From Didymodactylos carnosus (taxonomy: Eukaryota; Rotifera; Eurotatoria; Philodinida; Philodinidae): a DNA stretch of 44,487 bases. Under the pieces are notes generated by a model. It made no database searches. It saw only the letters and a program-made list of their open reading frames with translations, and was not told the DNA's origin. This document shows, one piece after another, positions 11,475 through 24,637 of the stretch; position 1 is the first letter of the stretch; each line of letters begins with the position of its first letter. Where the stretch lies: positions 1-44,487 of the forward strand of contig CAJNOQ010000639.1 in assembly GCA_905250885.1 (NCBI GenBank), written 5' to 3'. Made by a program: the position numbers and the translations under genes.

Positions 11475-11492
11475 CTCTTTTTTCATTTTCAG
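11475..11492 (+). promoter_or_regulatory. Strong 3' splice acceptor just upstream of the 11513 start, candidate trans-splice site
   Basis: CTCTTTTTTCATTTTCAG ends at 11492, 20 nt before the ATG at 11513. No partner donor or upstream exon is evident. In animals with spliced-leader trans-splicing, including bdelloid rotifers, such an isolated acceptor before the start codon is where the leader is added. It could instead be an ordinary cis acceptor for a distant 5' exon. Confidence 0.45.
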
Positions 11493-11512
11493 TTTTAGAT
11501 TTTCGTAGTTCT

Positions 11513-13084
11513 ATGAATAATCCAACAACTTTTCATTCATATCCATCGTCGCAACAAAAACAATACCGTCTTCAAAACCGATGGTCGTTAGATTCTTCAC
11601 CTCAACAAACTGTACGTCCAACTATAACCAGCACGTTCGAAAATCCATATACAAACTCTTATTTTTATTCAAAACAACAATTCTATCCGACTCAGTATAA
11701 TAATAATAATAATAATAATAATAGTAGTGAATCAATTCCTGTTTCTGTAGATCAAACAAATCATTATCCCCCTATAAATCGTTACTATCAACCGAAATCA
11801 ACATTTAATGTAAACGATCTTCGTCAACGATATGAAGATAAAACAGTTGTTGTCGTTCAGCCATTAATCAATAGATCAAAATCTCGAGCACATATCGAAC
11901 TCATAAATGAAAAACAGCATGAATCCATTAAAAATGAACAATATTTGTTAGACACAGATAAATTGCAAGGAAACGACGATAAACGATATGGACATGTATC
12001 TTATTGCAATACAATTAATCGAAAACCACCGTTATATCCAGATAATAACTTAACAACTTGTTCAACACCCGTTGTCTATCGTTCGAAACCACCACTTCCC
12101 ATTCAACCACCAACCGTACCTCGGCGACATTCATCAATCTGCAATCGCATTTCTCGAACTATATCCACATCATCTTCTACTTTCATTCCCGATTCTTTGT
12201 ATTCAATACTATCGCGTCCCGAATCACGAAATCTTTATTCAGATGTAGAAATTGATGTGAAAAAAATTGAACTTTTCTACGGGAGCGTGGGAACTTTGGT
12301 AAAAGCAGGTCGATCAATGGCACATCTCTATACAACAACAACAAAACAAATGGCCAATTTTGAAGATTGGTCAAGTCAACAACGTGGGATACCAGTGTTG
12401 ATTTATAACACAGGAGCAAATCTAAAACGTTTAAGAGAAATAAAAATCATACTCGTTGAAAATGGAAGTTGTTTTGCGGTATGGACATGTCTTATTAGTC
12501 AACAGTCGGAAATACGTTTACCCAAAGAGGGTTTTGTCAGTTGTTGGCTCCCGCAACAAAACATGTTAGCAGTTTTGAAATTTGATAAAAATGATGCGTG
12601 TCGCCTATTTTTTCGACAATATTTTGAAATACTTGAATGTGAACGAAAATGTATGATGAATGAAAACAATCGATTATCACCATCAGCAGATGATCGCGAA
12701 AAAACACCAAGACGATACTCGAAAATCAGATCAACAGTAAGATCAATCGAACCAAAAACGTCCATATTCGAGCAAAAAGTTATTGCAACCAAAAATAACG
12801 GTCAAAATAATGAATTAAGACGATGCCGAAGCTTATCAAAAACACGCCTAGTAAAAAAATCGGCTATTAGTGGACCTGTGAATTTTGAACATGTGAATCA
12901 TATTGCGAATAATAATCGAAATTCTATTACTGTTTCACAATTAGGCGGTTCAACATCGTTGAGATGTTTGCATTCTTCGACGTCAAATATCATGAATGTT
13001 CCAGATGATGGTTATTCATCAAATAGAATATTGTATTTTAATAAAAGAGCATCCGCGTACGAACCAAGAACTACAGAAGTTTAA
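11513..13084 (+). CDS. Uncharacterised 523-aa protein with a central conserved-looking beta-rich domain
   Basis: A single long open frame ends with TAA at 13082-13084. I start it at ATG 11513 (MNNPTTFHSYPSSQ) because a strong acceptor lies 20 nt upstream. The frame is open back to ATG 11366, but those 49 codons straddle the acceptor. Residues 1-240 are low-complexity, rich in Ser/Thr/Asn/Gln/Pro, with an Asn run from an AAT repeat near 11698-11724 and proline-rich stretches (PPLPIQPPTVPRR) that could bind SH3 or WW domains. Residues about 243-375 look folded: EIDVKKIELFYGSVGTLVK, GIPVLIYNTG, REIKIILVENGSCFAVWTC, GFVSCWLPQQNMLAVLKF and ACRLFFRQYFEIL. The pattern of strands closed by an amphipathic helix suggests a PH/EVH1-like fold, which is inference only. 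The tail (375-523) is basic, serine-rich and probably disordered. No signal peptide or membrane helix is seen. It could be a cytoskeletal or signalling adaptor. I do not recognise the family. Confidence 0.8.
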   Translation: MNNPTTFHSYPSSQQKQYRLQNRWSLDSSPQQTVRPTITSTFENPYTNSYFYSKQQFYPTQYNNNNNNNNSSESIPVSVDQTNHYPPINRYYQPKSTFNVNDLRQRYEDKTVVVVQPLINRSKSRAHIELINEKQHESIKNEQYLLDTDKLQGNDDKRYGHVSYCNTINRKPPLYPDNNLTTCSTPVVYRSKPPLPIQPPTVPRRHSSICNRISRTISTSSSTFIPDSLYSILSRPESRNLYSDVEIDVKKIELFYGSVGTLVKAGRSMAHLYTTTTKQMANFEDWSSQQRGIPVLIYNTGANLKRLREIKIILVENGSCFAVWTCLISQQSEIRLPKEGFVSCWLPQQNMLAVLKFDKNDACRLFFRQYFEILECERKCMMNENNRLSPSADDREKTPRRYSKIRSTVRSIEPKTSIFEQKVIATKNNGQNNELRRCRSLSKTRLVKKSAISGPVNFEHVNHIANNNRNSITVSQLGGSTSLRCLHSSTSNIMNVPDDGYSSNRILYFNKRASAYEPRTTEV

Positions 13085-13475
13085 ACCTTTTAAAAAATGA
13101 TTTGAAAAATACAGTGATGTTCATAAAAATTAACGCATTTATTTTTATATATATTTTTCGTATCTTCATTCATGAACAAAATTTATTCATTTTGAGTATA
13201 ATCGCGCATAAAATGCCATTAAACTAAACGTGATTATGTCTCTCGTTATTTTTTTTGTAGTTGTGGAGAATTCGGCATAACAATTTTATGCATAATCATG
13301 CATAATAAAATTTTCACATGTGAAATTTTTGGAATTTTTCAGATGTAATTAGAACGAAAGTTTTCACGAGTGAATTTTTGTAATATAAGAAAAAAACTAT
13401 GATATGCATAATCGGTGTTAGGTTTACGATAAATACGTGAAAATTCTGAGGTTAGTCACTTATAATTTGGCTTAA

Positions 13476-13732
13476 CACGAGAACACCCGGAAATTTTCAT
13501 GACTAAAAACGCCCAAAGCGGTCATTTTGACCATTACTGCTTTTTTTTTAAATTTTATAATTGAACATGATTCTGAATTCAAAAATGAATTAAAAATTCT
13601 GCAAAAAATAATTTTTGCGGGACAAATTAAAAGTTATGACATAATTTATTTTTAAATAAATTGTATGCAGTTTGTTTTATTAGGGATAAAAATCAAAAAA
13701 CGGTCAAAATGACCATTACAGGCGTTCTAGTG
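13476..13732. mobile_element. piggyBac-type MITE, 257 bp, flanked by TTAA
   Basis: The ends are CACGAGAACACCCG (left) and CAGGCGTTCTAGTG (right), inverted at 11 of 14 positions. Both are bordered exactly by TTAA (13472-13475 and 13733-13736), the diagnostic piggyBac target site. Inside each end is a 13-bp palindrome (GGTCATTTTGACC on the left, GGTCAAAATGACC on the right), both followed by ATTAC. No transposase is encoded. The 66-codon frame crossing its right end is a chance ORF. Confidence 0.85.
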
Positions 13733-15948
13733 TTAAACACTAGTCGTCTTTATTTTTTTTCACAACATTTTACGCGTAAGATTCACTTTCGAAGAATCAG
13801 AAAACGCGATATTCTACGACGAAAAATGTACATCTGTCACAAAATCGTTCTCTCACACTAGTCTAAGAGGACAACAGCACATTCAGATCCGGGAATTATT
13901 TTTCCACTTGGATTTACTCATGATTATGGGAAATCCTTCCGCGTGAAGATGTTCAACTAAATTTTATGATTTAGTTTTACGCTTTACGCGTACATACAAA
14001 TAAAATGATCATAATTTCACACGTGTTGATGCATAAAAAATAAGGTGCATAGCCTTCGAAGTTTAATATATGACCTTTTTTCCATTGTTTTTGCTTTGAT
14101 CGACTTTTATTTTAATATTTTACAGCTCTTATTTTGAAAAACAAAACTAAGTAATATTCAAATTTTATTTGTTCTCTGTAAGATACAATACTACTTTCGA
14201 AATGGACATCAACTGACACCAGATAAATGATCTACAGTCAGCTGATTTATCAGAGATGTTAAAATCTCACTGTATGTAAGATGATAATTTTAAAATGAAA
14301 ATGAAAAATTGTGTTTTAAAAGAGGATTTAAGGATACCTCTCAATTTATTGAGAGTACTGTAAAAGAGAATACTCTTCTTGGAAGTACTGTAAAAAATTA
14401 AACAAAAAATTATTAACAATGTATATCTTTGGGATAGTTCAGAAACTTTTCTCTGTATTATTATCTTGTTTATTTCTCTAGTTCTTATTATTATCGAGTT
14501 TTCTAAAAAAACACTCAGTCATTGTGTTACCTTAAGACCCCCCCATAAAGCTCATTCTATCGGGCTGAAATTTTTACCACAAATATTTGAGACCATAACT
14601 CAGATGTGTATTTTTGAAAATTTTTCTTTGAAAATGAAAAACTTGGTTTATTAAAGAAATTTCAGTACTATCACAGAAAAGGCTTTAAGAATTTGACGGA
14701 ACTGGTCGCCTGCGCCAGTGATTTTTAACCTCTTATTTTTCCCGCACCATGACGCGATGCAGCTGGCTCTTTTATTTTTCTAATAGGCATTTTTTTCTAT
14801 CTTGGTTTAACTAATATGGACAGCGACAAGTTCACAAACAAACAGATAAAAACTGATTAAAAATAGATGAAACAGTAATAACTAAGAACCTATTACAAGC
14901 AGCGGTCGACTATTGCTGGTTCTATAGGATAACGTCTATTAAATCATGCGAGAGAGAATACAATGTTGCCTGTGCAGATACAGTAACAGATTTTCTTGAT
15001 ATACTCTTATTATATTCTTGGTCTGGTTGCAAAGCTAGCTAAGATAAGAAAGAAAAAACAAGAAACCGGTATCTATAAGTAAATAAATCTTCACAATGTG
15101 CTCATAACCAAGCAAACTATACATTCTCAAAGATGACTACGATTTATGATGGACACTAAGACAGTGCAATTTTGTAAGACAGAAGAAGAATGAAGCAAAA
15201 TAATTCATCCATTCACTAGAATGTACTACTTTTTTGCAGAAACAGATGACAGCACTTGCCATTACTATAGTCACAGTATCTGGTGGTTTAATTTCTGCTT
15301 TGAAATCAAATTTAAACATAAAATTAGAGTCAAGATAATGAAGTTTCTATAACTTTCATTGTATCGTTCAAATCCTTTAAGTAAAATTTTCATCTTCAAT
15401 ATGAGATTCCCACTAAAAAGGATAAATCGACTTGTAGATAAAGAGTTTAACCTTTAACATGACTCACATGATGAGCAATTATCCACAAATCGAAGTACTT
15501 CAAAGTAATTACGCAATTACTCCAGTGAGTACTAGAAATAAATATAGCCTCTCTTGTATTCTTACTTGTACATAGAGGATATTCATGCGTGATTCCAGTT
15601 TATCTATCTTAAAAGTGTAATACTACTACCCTATTCTCGTCTTTAATTTCCAGTATGCATAGGCGGATCCGGAATTCTTACGGAGTGCGTGTGGAAACTA
15701 GTTTGAAGTTTTGAAGGTACGTGCAGCGGTCAAGAAAGAAAATTTTAAGACAAGAGTGACGTCTACTGAATAAAACTGATCGCTAAATCAAACTGCGAAT
15801 ATATTGTACTTTATTTGTTTTAGCCATGGAAGAAAAACTATTTAGACAAATAAATAAATGCGGGATCTTTCCGCCATGTACAACATTCTATCGTTATATA
15901 TTGCTATGCTACCAGCTGTCATCCTATTCAGTCTTGCCACATAGTGCA

Positions 15949-16190
15949 TTACCGTTTCAGATTTAAACATATAATGTTAAAAAACGTTTTAAAAAATACA
16001 GAAAACTTGGCACAAACACCTAGATCTAATTTGTAAGTGTTATTATCTAATTTAAAATCGATTCTCCCTAATATTGGATCTGTCAAATAGTCCATAGTAA
16101 TTCTTTCTCCTCTTTGACGGTGAATTTTAGGACGTTTTATGCTTTCCACTCTTTCTGTCTGTACTTTACAAAATCTACAAAACTATACAC
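15949..16190 (-). pseudogene. Possible coding relic, family unknown
   Basis: On the minus strand a frame reads [18 protein letters not shown], then KIHRQRGERITMDYLTDPI, then LGRIDFKLDNNTYKLDLG. The composition is protein-like and a C-x2-C pair begins it, but an in-frame stop lies just upstream and the 3' part turns into low-quality sequence, with a possible donor (GTGTTTG) after KLDL. It ends close to the eIF4A start on the opposite strand. It could be an isolated exon or a transposon-derived fragment. I do not recognise it. Confidence 0.2.
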
Positions 16191-16228
16191 ATTCTTCTTT
16201 ACCGTTATTATGTATTCATTAAACCAAA

Positions 16229-18550
<2,322 letters not shown>

Positions 18551-18595
18551 AATGTTCTCATTCATTTATATGTGTAACATACTTGAAAAAAAAAC

Positions 18596-18601
18596 AATAA
18601 A
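18596..18601 (+). promoter_or_regulatory. Polyadenylation signal AATAAA for eIF4A
   Basis: Canonical AATAAA 46 nt after the eIF4A stop codon, in an A-rich context. The short 3' UTR suits a compact genome. Confidence 0.6.
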
Positions 18602-19583
18602 AACATCCGCCTAACGATCTTTTTTTGCTTAAAAATCTGAAAATTTTTTGTCTTGTGGAGCATCAATTTATTATGGGAAAAGGGAGGCTTACGTTGTCTT
18701 TTTTATTTCAAAGCGAGAGTGAGCATGGTATATTCGTATTCTCCTCTGTCTCTGTCATCAACTACAGTCGGTTGTTTGTTTTATTCGTTGTTGTTCTTTT
18801 GTTCTTTCATTGTTGCTGTTGTTTTTGTTTGTTAGTAATCATCCATCTATTTCCTTTCTTTTTCGACTTATGTATGTGTGAGTGTGCGTTTGTGGTCAAT
18901 GAAAACTAGGAAGGGAGATAGAGCTCTGACTTAGGAAATATTTATTTGACTACACACACACACACGCACATCAACTGTTGTTGTTCAGCTGTTTTCTAAA
19001 CAGTTTTTTGTCATTCTGTTTTTTTCTTAATTTTTATTTTATTATTGTTCTTGTTCTCTGTTCTGTTTATTGTTATTTGCGTGAAAAAAAACCGTGTACC
19101 CACAAAAATTAGGAAATATTACTGTATCTTTATCTCTATCTGTCTCTCTATCTCGTAATAAATTATAAGGCACAACAAAAAATTGTATATTCGATCCACT
19201 TGCAAAAGCGCGCGAGGCTTTTGAACGTCTAGAAATCTGCACAAGAATGGTATCGACTGAAAGTGGTTGTCCCTTCTACGTTTCATTTATAAGTTGTACA
19301 TTTTTTCAATATATTGTAGAGTGTTTTTTTTTCTTTCAAATCAAATGTTAACGACTTTCACTGGGATACCTGTATGGAACTCTTATCTCACTTCTACGAA
19401 ATATTCAAATTGAAAAAATGTGTAACCTATAAATGGAATGTAGAATGGATGGAGATTTTCTGTGAAAAATTGTATTGTAGATACTGAAAAAAGTGTATCT
19501 TTGAGCGTTTTTGTTCACTGAGGGTGTTCCTATACTATGTGTAAACATACATAGACATCAGACAACAATAAGTTTCCTTTTTC
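18602..19583. other. Convergent intergenic region
   Basis: Lies between the 3' ends of eIF4A (+) and the flavoprotein gene (-). T-rich and low in complexity, with a CA repeat near 18953-18966. A 94-codon frame at 18625-18909 is a Phe/Leu/Cys-rich translation of T-rich DNA, not a gene. Confidence 0.5.
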
Positions 19584-21455
19584 TTAGTTCAAGTATGCTC
19601 CCTCATATTCAATCGATCGCCCAAGAACATATTCACAGGCTTGTTTAACTGATTCAGAATAGGTTGGATGTGCGAATGGTAGTAAACAAACATCATGTAA
19701 CGATAAATTCAACGAGATAATCATACCATAATATTCGATAATTTCTGCAGCTGATTCATGTACTAGTTGAACAGCAAACAGTTTTTTTGGTTCATCTTTA
19801 GAAACCCACATTTTGACAAAGCCCCATAATTGACCGTCTGCAGAAGAAAGAATCTCAAACGTAAAATATATATTTTTGCGTTTGGTACGTACCTATAATA
19901 GCTCGTCGATTGGATTTAAAATCAAAAGTGAATACGAGACAATCGTCCTCAAACTCAGGAACGGAACCAACACCAGCTACGGCCGGTATTACGTTGATGA
20001 CGTAGGGCGCCGCTGAATTAATTGATATTTGAAACTGGCTTTCTCTATCATATTCAATGATTCTATTCTTACAAATTGCGTTGGCTACTAAATGCCCCTG
20101 TCTTATTGCGCACGGTATCCAAGACCAACATGAACTCACAACACTGCCGCAAGCATAAATATTTTGTTTTGTTGTTCGACATGTATCTTCTTCAACGACT
20201 ATTCTAGAATTTTCCTTATCAACTGCAATACCAATTTTTTTCAATAGATCATAATCAAACGAAGGTTTTCGGCCAGTACATATAACAACTCGATGCGCTG
20301 TCAATGTTTGAGTAGTATCCAATTGTTTATTACGATAAAAAACCTCACCTTTCGACACTTTTTCAACATCAACATTCAAAAGTACTTTAACACCAAACTC
20401 TTTTAGGCGTGATTCAACAGCTAGCGATACACTTTCATCCATTATTTTTAGTAGACGTGAATTTTTTTCTAATAATGTGACTTTTGACATCAAAAGTGAA
20501 TACAGTGAGGCTATTTCACATCCTAACACCCCTCCACCAATTATCGTCAATGTTTCAGGAACCGTTCTGTTCCATAATAAATGTGTTGTATCAACTGATT
20601 TTTTATCATTTGTTTCAACAAATTTTGGAAATTCATAATCAACACCAGTACTAATCACAATATTTTTACCATAGATCACCGTATTATTTTGTACAGGTAA
20701 AAAATTATCAGTCTCATATGGTGATCTGCCTTCACTATCGTACACATTTGCATACGGATATTTTTTAACTGATCTCACCATAATCCGATGTTCATCGAGT
20801 AATTCAGCTATGCCAATATAAACTTGAATATTGTACTTTTGAAGAAAACTTTTTACTTGTTGCCGAACGTTTTTCACAGCTTCATCTCGTCTTCTAGCAA
20901 TACGTGGAAACTCAATACGATGAGCTGGAATATCGATAGCGTAAAGATTTGATTCTCTTACGGTACGAACAATCCGAGCAGATGCAATCATGGCATTCAA
21001 CGGAACACAACTGAAAATGTGCAACAGTTTATAACTGTATCAAATGTTCGTCCACATTTTCTTTCAAAACTCACCCCCAATTAACGGCGTGTCCTCCAAT
21101 CAGATCTCGTTCGACAATAGCCACAGACATTCCTAACTGAGCACATCGAATAGCTGCCGTGTAGCCTACGACATAGAAACGAGAAAGTAAATAGAATCAA
21201 AACTTTGTCACAATACCTTTACGTTTAATCTGTTTTACCTCCTGGTCCGCTGCCAATTGCTATTACATCGAACTGTCGCTTCGGTTGTTTTTGTTGATCA
21301 TCTTCGGGACTTTGTGGTTGCCGAGCCTGATATACTTGTTGTCCGCCTGATATAGTTGTTTTCGACATTTCCCTTAGTGGTTCTAACCCTTCATCATTGT
21401 CTGATGTTTTCTTTCGTTTTTCCGATGTAAAACGTTTAAGATCACTCTCTGACAT
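19584..21455 (-). CDS. FAD/NAD-dependent oxidoreductase of the pyridine nucleotide-disulfide reductase family, redox-disulfide lost
   Basis: Four exons (21455-21239, 21165-21075, 21010-19893, 19837-19584) join in phase to 559 residues. Introns are 73, 64 and 55 nt. After a 60-residue polar N-terminal extension come the FAD dinucleotide motif GSGPGG (68-73), GGHAVNWGCVP (96-106), the NAD motif GGGVLG (261-266) followed by a strand ending in LLEK, the second FAD segment VVICTGRKP with IYACGSV (387-393), and the dimerisation domain with HPTYSE (His532, Glu537). Length and domain order match dihydrolipoamide dehydrogenase, mercuric reductase and soluble transhydrogenase relatives. Two hallmark residues differ. 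The first cysteine of the CxxxxC redox pair is Ala99, with only Cys104 left, and the aspartate of the usual GD motif that contacts FAD is Ser392. Lipoamide or disulfide reductase chemistry is therefore unlikely. A transhydrogenase-like, quinone or other NAD(P)H oxidase role is possible. No clear mitochondrial targeting peptide is seen. Bacterial origin by transfer is possible but unproven. Confidence 0.9.
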
Positions 21456-23398
21456 TCTTCCAAAAAAACCCGAATCAGTTCAAACATTCCATATTACGCA
21501 AAAACAAATATCGTCAGTAATAAATAGAGCCTGGCGAAGAACGAAACAAAAAGCAAAAATGTCTTCAAAGTGAATTTCATTCATATTTCGATAATTTGAT
21601 TTACCGCGTACTTCGTTACTTTTACTAAAAAAATTTTTGTGAGCGAAGTAGAGAGTAAATGGGCTTTGTTTATAATTGATCTACTATTATTATTAACAAT
21701 ATTCTCAAGACAAAATAGTGTTCGATGGTATCTTTTCAGAAGTAATGATGGCATAATCATCTATAGAAGAGCATGAAATTATATGAATGAATTTCATCGT
21801 TCAGACGAAGGTTATACGCTGTCCGTTATCTGGTACTTTAAAAATCTGTTGCTTTATTTATTCTGCTGAGTATAGCAGCTGTGTTCTGTCTGAAATGTAT
21901 CTAGTATCTCTTATCGCAACACAAATGAAGAGATCTAAAATATGTATGTATTCAATTTGAATTGAGATAATTGATGAAGGGGTGCTAGGATGTGAAATAG
22001 TCTCACAGTATGCACTCCTGATGGCAAACGTCACATAACTAGAAAAAACGCCTACCGAAAATAATGACTGCACAAAAAGTAATTTTAGTGGTGTCACTTT
22101 AGCACGTGTGCGCATCATCAATGCAGAAATTAGAAAATTTGAAACATAGTATGCAATGCTCATTCCTATGCCAAAACTTCTTTTTCTGAATTCGAAAGAA
22201 GGAGGCTTCTCCTCAAATCCTGTACACTTTTTTATTAGCCAATGTTGTTATGAAAATTACAATTATTGAGTTCAATTGTTCAAGTCAAGCAGCTGTTGTT
22301 CAAAAATGATACTCAGACTAAAGCTACCACAACCGATTAAAATTGTCTAAACAAATTTTGTCGATTCAGTACTTGTATTTATTCGGCTGGTTATGTTAGT
22401 CAAGACGAGATTGCTTGTTCGCGCAAACAAAAGTCGAAACTAATGAAGTTTTCTTCTCCGTTTTTCACTGATACTGTTGCCGGCTATTTGACGGAAGAAA
22501 ACTATGGTTACAACGTTGCAGGCGTATTCAAATTGTTGACGAGTGCTGATCTAGGAGTGTAGTAGATTGGCGACTGGTCTCGAACTGTAAAAAATACATT
22601 CTTGAACGGGAACGATCAAACACTACAGGATTGGTAAAGCGTAAGAAATCCCTCTCTCGCAATCAAAAATATTGTACGGTACCTTTTTTTAGAAGAATCA
22701 TAATTTGTAAGAATTTGAATATAAATTTCCTTCGCAACTGTACGCACAATGTAATTGCTCTTGTCATGATGTCAATAACATCTTTGTAACGTCTTTCTGT
22801 CTCAATTCAAATTGAATGCATACATATTTTAGATTTATGAGGGTGATTTTAATACCGCTAGAAACTAACAGTATTTTGAGCATAAAATCCGAATAATTTT
22901 ATTTTCATAAGCATTAATTACTTCACAGTCCTCAGTTTGGAATAAATATATTTTAAAGTCTCTCGTTGAACATGCAAGAAAGGTGTCACAAAATAAGAAT
23001 TGGAAGTAAATGCGTTTATAAAGGAGCATGAGTTTCTCAACTCTGTGATAAGGTTGAATAGTATCGGGATTGTTTTCCATTTTAATGAAATAAAAAAAGA
23101 AGACAGGCGAAATGAATCGTCGGTACAGGAATATAGAACAGGCGGAATACAACTGCTCAGTTGTAGTTGAAGTCATCAAATAGCTAGTAATTTTATTTAA
23201 AACTGTGACTTTTTCCCAAAATCTAATGTCTGTCTACAATTAAAATTGTTTATTTGATTTTATATTGTCTTTCCACTTATAACGAATATTCAGCCAAAAG
23301 AAGTTACTTTTGCTTCACTATCCTGGTCGATCGCCTCTTTTGCACTCAGCTTTTCTTTTTTGCTCGATTGATTTTTTAGATCAATCTATCTATTCTAG
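21456..23398. other. Intergenic stretch with one possible coding fragment
   Basis: Mostly AT-rich sequence without features. On the minus strand, 22219-21858 follows a plausible acceptor (GTGTACAG) and reads GFEEKPPSFEFRKRSFGIGM, then SIAYYVSNFLISALMMRTRA, then a hydrophobic LLFVQSLFSVGVFSSYVTF. This looks like part of a two-helix membrane protein, but no partner exons were found and I do not recognise it. A 104-codon minus frame at 22865-23179 has no support. Confidence 0.3.
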
Positions 23399-24637
23399 AC
23401 CATCAAATTGGCTACTCCGGCTAATATTGCAACCTTCACAGTGGCATACAACATTCCACTACCAACATCATCGAAAAGTGCATTTGTATTTGGTTCGAGT
23501 AAAGTTGACTGGTGTGAACCAAATTATATTGTACTTGAATCAATTGTTGCATTCTATAATACCGTAAGTGTGTAGGTTTCTTTGAGCAAGTAGTAAACAA
23601 AATAATAATCATAATTTATTTATCAGAATGAAATGGCGCTGAATAAAAAGTAACATAAATTGGCAAGTGTATGGTTGTGTATGTATGTAGATGGGTTGTA
23701 TGATTCTATTATTTTTACATGATAATGCTTTTAATTGGAAATTAGTGAATGCTTTACCTTATTTATTTATTTTTTTTAAATGAAGAGAATAGCAGTCTGA
23801 CAGAATTAAAAGGCACTTATCATTGAACCCAGTAGTTAATTTTTATTTCTCATCTTCTACGTTCAAGATCTCAAATGTATTCTTTTTCATTCTACCGCCG
23901 TTAATGATTCACAGTGGGCATTTTTCTATAGACCAGGTGGACATGCGGTTCTTTTAGATCAGAAAGAGACTTTTTTGCTCAATACTACTTTATTACGTTT
24001 CAAATGTTATTATAAATTAAAAAAACCGAATTTGGAAAAAAACTTTTCAGAAGAAAAATCCCTGAGGGGGACCCTTACCCTAAATTTTTGTCGAAAAACT
24101 TTTTATTCAGAAAATGGATATACATCAATCGATGCAGTCTTATGTGATGATTCCAAATATCACATTAGTTTTCAATAACAGTGCTTCTGGACTGCTAAAA
24201 GTAGATTTTATCTAAAAAATCCAAAGTTTTCTGGAAACCTGTTTCTAGATTCAGAAGAAAAACCGCATAAAACCACATTCGCCGTAGAGACAGCACGTGT
24301 TGGCGAACATTTTGGTATAATTTTGAGTTAGATTCGAGGATGGATGTTGGTGGATGCCTCATTACAATTCAAGGACCTATAAGGAGCATGAATTCGTCGA
24401 CAATTTTATTATTTTTTTACGCAGTTAGATAGCCCATCTATCAAAGTATATTTGACACTATTTGAATTTTGAAAACACACACTTTCAATTTTTTGCTAAA
24501 TGTCCGCCTGTATGTCCGACTGTGTGATTATCTTATTTCAACCATACTCGAAGAAAGCAGCTAGTGGAATTGTTGTACTATACATTCTACTGATTATCAT
24601 TGGAATTGGTTTAAAATATTTTCATGGAATGAGTTTG
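23399..24637 (+). pseudogene. Alkaline ceramidase fragment (first third only)
   Basis: Three blocks, 23399-23563, 23868-23936 and 24554-24637, are all phase 0 with GT-AG borders. They read FGSSKVDWCEPNYIVLESIV, AFYNT, then ISNVFFFILPPLMIH, then KAASGIVVLYILLIIIGIG and LKYFHGMSL. These align in order with the N-terminal third of alkaline ceramidases (DWCEENY, FWNTVSN, PP, G-x-G-S-x-x-FH). The enzyme hydrolyses ceramide to sphingosine in ER/Golgi membranes. Evidence for decay: no ATG in the first block; nothing downstream to 25.9 kb resembles the remaining five helices or the H-x3-H zinc ligands; and two active-site positions are altered. Relative to human ACER3, the calcium ligand Glu33 is Ala and Ser77 of the GxGS motif is Leu, although the adjacent His is kept. 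The intron at 23937-24553 is long and may hold inserted sequence. A functional copy is expected elsewhere. Confidence 0.65.

Larger units (their letters stand above)
6665..11490. other. Long stretch without a supported gene
   Basis: Both strands show only short frames (up to about 76 codons) with biased, motif-free translations. Visible items are the second copy of the dispersed repeat (8524-8598), a GT microsatellite near 9218-9232, and many A or T homopolymers. A 73-codon minus frame at 7704-7925 has a possible acceptor before it and a donor (GGTAAG) just after it, so an isolated exon cannot be excluded, but nothing identifies it. Confidence 0.4.
13085..16228. other. Gene-poor stretch between the 523-aa gene and eIF4A
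   Basis: Besides the piggyBac-type MITE at 13476-13732, this holds short palindromic AT runs (ATGCATAATCATGCATAAT near 13290, TTTCACATGTGAAA near 13314), a duplicated AGTACTGTAAAA (14353, 14381), and a GC-richer patch of unknown origin near 14690-14770. A possible minus-strand coding relic lies at 15949-16190. No intact gene is supported. Confidence 0.45.

Noticed and set aside
11366-11512. Upstream extension of the 523-aa protein beginning MGVGKTVV
   Set aside because: The frame is open, and GVGKT looks like part of a P-loop, but a strong splice acceptor lies inside it and the sequence is not domain-like. The downstream ATG is preferred.
12183-12792. Minus-strand frames under the 523-aa gene
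   Set aside because: Antisense shadows of a well-supported plus-strand coding region.
18625-18909. 94-codon plus frame downstream of eIF4A
   Set aside because: Phe/Leu/Cys translation of T-rich intergenic DNA immediately after the polyadenylation signal.
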